A DNA stretch of 15,075 nucleotides from an uncultured Flavobacterium sp. Lineage in GTDB: Bacteria > Bacteroidota > Bacteroidia > Flavobacteriales > Flavobacteriaceae. The DNA lies in contig CAMFLD010000018.1 in the NCBI GenBank assembly GCA_945957245.1, positions 1 to 15,075 on the forward strand, in the 5' to 3' direction. Of this stretch, positions 12,795 through 15,075 are shown piece after piece. The notes beneath the pieces are model-generated. The model did not search any database. It saw only the letters and a program-made list of their open reading frames with translations, and was not told where the DNA came from. A program made the position numbers and the translations under genes. Positions within the stretch are counted from its first letter, which is position 1; every line of letters begins with the position of its first letter.

Positions 12795-15014
12795 CTAATT
12801 AGTATAAACCCGGGTCACTTTGTCAATGCCGTCAATTTTCTTTATGTTTTCAATCAGTTTTTTTAGTATAGAATTGTTTTGCACAATCACGGCCACCTGT
12901 CCGTTAAAAATACCTGCTTCTCCGCTGAGTGATATACTCTGGATGTTTACATGCATATTATTTGAAATTACTTTAGTCAGCTCGTTAGTTAATCCAAGGC
13001 TGTCCATTCCGGTAATTTTCAATATAGCTTTGAATTCCTGTTGGGTTGAGTCAATCCATTTGGCCTGCATAATGCGGTAAGCATAATTGGATTGTAATGT
13101 TATAGCATTCGGACAGTCCTTTTTGTGAACTTTGATTCCTTCATTGATTGTAATAAAACCAAAAACTTCATCGCCCGGGATTGGGTTACAGCAGGACGAT
13201 AATTTATAATCCAGTTTGTCCTGTTCCGGGCCAAAAACCAGCATATCGTAATTGCTGTTAAGTACCGGTTTGTTGATTTCTTCGGGAGCAACATTAGGCG
13301 AACGTCTGATTTTATTTTTGAAGAAATTCATCAGCGTATTGCTCTTCTGAGCTGCAAAATCCTTAAGCTGCTGGTTTTCAATAGAGCCAATCCCAACACG
13401 GTAAAATAAATCCAGGCTGGTTTTGAGGCTGAAGAAATTGACCAACTCGTTTACTACACTTTCGTTAAGTGTAATCTTCAGATGTTTCAGCTTACGGGTA
13501 AGCAACTCTTTACCGTCTTCGGCTATTTTCTTCGTATTTTCGTTGAGTACGTTTCGTATTTTGTTTTTAGCTCTGGAAGTGGTAACATAATCTAGCCAGT
13601 TGATGGTTGGTTTCTGATGGGGAGAAGTAATTATTTCTATCTGGTCGCCGCTTTTGAGTTCGTGATTCAATGGAACTAATTTTCCATTAACTCTGGTTCC
13701 GCGTGTTTTGATTCCAATTTCCGAATGGATACTGAAGGCAAAGTCCAGTGAAGTGGCACCTTTTGGCAACGATTTGATCTCTCCCTTAGGTGTAAAGACG
13801 AAAATTTCTTTGGCATAAAGATTCATCTTGAAATCTTCTACAAAATCTACAGCGTTGGTTTCTGAACTCTCCAATGCTTCTTTTAAAAGATTGAGCCAAG
13901 TATCCAATCCGGTTTCTTCGGTGGCACCGTTTTTATATTTGTAATGCGCAGCGTAGCCTTTTTCGGCGATCTCATCCATACGTTCACTTCGCACCTGTAT
14001 TTCCACCCACCGGCCTTTTGGCCCCATAACAGTAATGTGGAGCGCTTCATAACCGGTTGATTTTGGAGAAGATATCCAATCGCGAAGGCGGCTTGGACTT
14101 GGGCGGTAATGATCGGTTACGATGGAATAGATTTTCCAGGCCAAAAATTTTTCATCGTGAAGGTTTGATTTGTAAATAATACGAAGTGCAAACTTATCGT
14201 AAACTTCATCAAAAGTTACGTTTTGAGCTGCCATTTTCCTTCGGATGGAGTAAATTGATTTTGGACGGCCTTTCATTACGTATTCTACACCTTCCGCATC
14301 CAGAGATTTTTTCAGTACATCTGAAATTGTTTTAATGTATTCGTCCTGTTCTTCCTTGGTTTCCTTGATTTTACTTACAATATCTTTGTAGACTTCAGGT
14401 TCGGTGTATTTCAATCCCAAATCCTCAAGCTTGGTTTTGATATTGTAAAGTCCCAAACGATGGGCAAGGGGAGCATAAATATAAAGTGTTTCGGAAGCGA
14501 TTTTCACCTGCTTGTAATCCGGCATGGAATCCATGGTCTGCATGTTGTGCAGACGGTCGGCAATTTTGATTAAAATTACACGTACATCATCATTGAGGGT
14601 CAACAACATTTTGCGGAAATTCTCAGCCTGCATGGAGATATTCATATCCTTCTTAACCTGCGAGATTTTGGTAAGTCCTTCAACAAGATGTGCAATTTTA
14701 GGATTGAACATTTTCTCAATATCCTCTACAGTTATATCAGTGTCTTCAACAACATCATGCATTAAGGCCGCAGCAATACTAGTGGCTCCGAGACCAATTT
14801 CGGATGCTACAATTTTGGCCACGCCTATGGGATGGAAAATATAAGCTTCGCCAGATTTCCTTCTTTGGTCTTTGTGAGCTTCTACAGCAACATCAAAAGC
14901 TTTTCGGATGAGTTTTTTATCAGAATCGGTGAGGGTTTGATAACTTATTCGAAGTAGTTCTTTGTATTCTCTGGCAATAGCTTTTTTTTCTTCTTCTAAA
15001 TCTATTTCAATCAT
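12795..15014 (-). CDS. spoT: Bifunctional (p)ppGpp synthetase/hydrolase, RelA/SpoT family
   Basis: A 739-residue long RSH enzyme of the stringent response. It makes ppGpp/pppGpp from GDP/GTP and ATP, and also breaks it down. The hydrolase HD domain is intact: H61, the HDVVED motif (H86, D87, E90, D91) and IADRLHN (D153). The synthetase domain shows GRPKSIYSIRRKM, D273 in YDKFALRI, STGYEALHITV and E338 in EIQVR. Residues ~400-465 are the TGS domain, ~605-640 a CC/zinc-finger-like segment (C608, C609, H630, C634), and ~660-738 an ACT domain. The length is typical. Both halves have their key residues, so it should be bifunctional; 'rel' would be an equally good name. It heads the spoT-fur-purA block and its own promoter candidate lies upstream. 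Confidence 0.97.
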   Translation of the reverse strand: MIEIDLEEEKKAIAREYKELLRISYQTLTDSDKKLIRKAFDVAVEAHKDQRRKSGEAYIFHPIGVAKIVASEIGLGATSIAAALMHDVVEDTDITVEDIEKMFNPKIAHLVEGLTKISQVKKDMNISMQAENFRKMLLTLNDDVRVILIKIADRLHNMQTMDSMPDYKQVKIASETLYIYAPLAHRLGLYNIKTKLEDLGLKYTEPEVYKDIVSKIKETKEEQDEYIKTISDVLKKSLDAEGVEYVMKGRPKSIYSIRRKMAAQNVTFDEVYDKFALRIIYKSNLHDEKFLAWKIYSIVTDHYRPSPSRLRDWISSPKSTGYEALHITVMGPKGRWVEIQVRSERMDEIAEKGYAAHYKYKNGATEETGLDTWLNLLKEALESSETNAVDFVEDFKMNLYAKEIFVFTPKGEIKSLPKGATSLDFAFSIHSEIGIKTRGTRVNGKLVPLNHELKSGDQIEIITSPHQKPTINWLDYVTTSRAKNKIRNVLNENTKKIAEDGKELLTRKLKHLKITLNESVVNELVNFFSLKTSLDLFYRVGIGSIENQQLKDFAAQKSNTLMNFFKNKIRRSPNVAPEEINKPVLNSNYDMLVFGPEQDKLDYKLSSCCNPIPGDEVFGFITINEGIKVHKKDCPNAITLQSNYAYRIMQAKWIDSTQQEFKAILKITGMDSLGLTNELTKVISNNMHVNIQSISLSGEAGIFNGQVAVIVQNNSILKKLIENIKKIDGIDKVTRVYTN

Positions 15015-15034
15015 AGCATATTCAATCTATCAGC

Positions 15035-15066
15035 TAAAAATAAGCAATAGAAATGAACTGTGCAAA
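15035..15066 (-). promoter_or_regulatory. Candidate promoter of spoT
   Basis: On the minus strand TTTG (15063-15066), a 20-nt spacer and TATTTTTA (15035-15042) fit the Bacteroidota consensus except for the last base of the -7 box. The leader to the ATG at 15014 would be about 15-20 nt. The window ends just beyond, so more distant promoters cannot be excluded. Confidence 0.4.
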
Positions 15067-15075
15067 TGAATATAC

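Overview
The window is about 15 kb of low-GC DNA from a member of the Bacteroidota, most likely Flavobacteriaceae and close to Flavobacterium. The evidence is a type IX secretion (T9SS) C-terminal sorting domain, Bacteroidota-type promoter boxes (TAnnTTTG), A-rich leaders with weak Shine-Dalgarno signals, signal peptides ending in Ala-Gln, and a TPR sensor kinase paired with a LytTR regulator. The first 48 bases are not genomic. They are an Illumina Nextera adapter with its i7 index, left on the contig end.

Layout, left to right. (1) 1-48: adapter. (2) 49-214, minus: 5' end of a secreted, OstA/LptA-like protein gene cut by the contig end, with its own -7 box upstream. (3) 365-7053, minus: a tight three-gene unit read from 7053 leftwards. 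It encodes a TPR sensor histidine kinase (TTG start), a LytTR response regulator (ATGA overlap), and, 15 bp on, a 1326-residue secreted leucine-rich-repeat protein with about 33 repeats, a cysteine ladder and a T9SS sorting signal. A hairpin at 312-342 closes the unit. (4) 7257-9131, plus: a secreted GH13 alpha-amylase-family enzyme, divergent from the kinase and closed by a strong bidirectional terminator. (5) 9195-10853, minus: a small secreted protein with two FG-GAP-like calcium loops, a CPBP/Abi membrane protease (ATGA overlap) and a DUF2200 protein. (6) 10896-15014, minus: a housekeeping block of spoT (bifunctional ppGpp synthetase/hydrolase), a Fur-family regulator and purA. A UUCG-loop terminator ends purA.

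The most distinctive part is region 3. A two-component system and a giant, probably surface-exposed LRR protein appear to be one transcription unit, so the LRR protein may be an output, ligand-binder or partner of the sensor. That link is inferred from gene order only. The housekeeping genes look intact: catalytic residues of PurA, the ppGpp hydrolase and synthetase domains, the GH13 enzyme and the CPBP protease are all present. The Fur-family protein lacks the usual CxxC zinc motifs. No tRNA, rRNA, CRISPR array, insertion sequence or phage gene was seen, and no gene-free stretch exceeds 300 bases.
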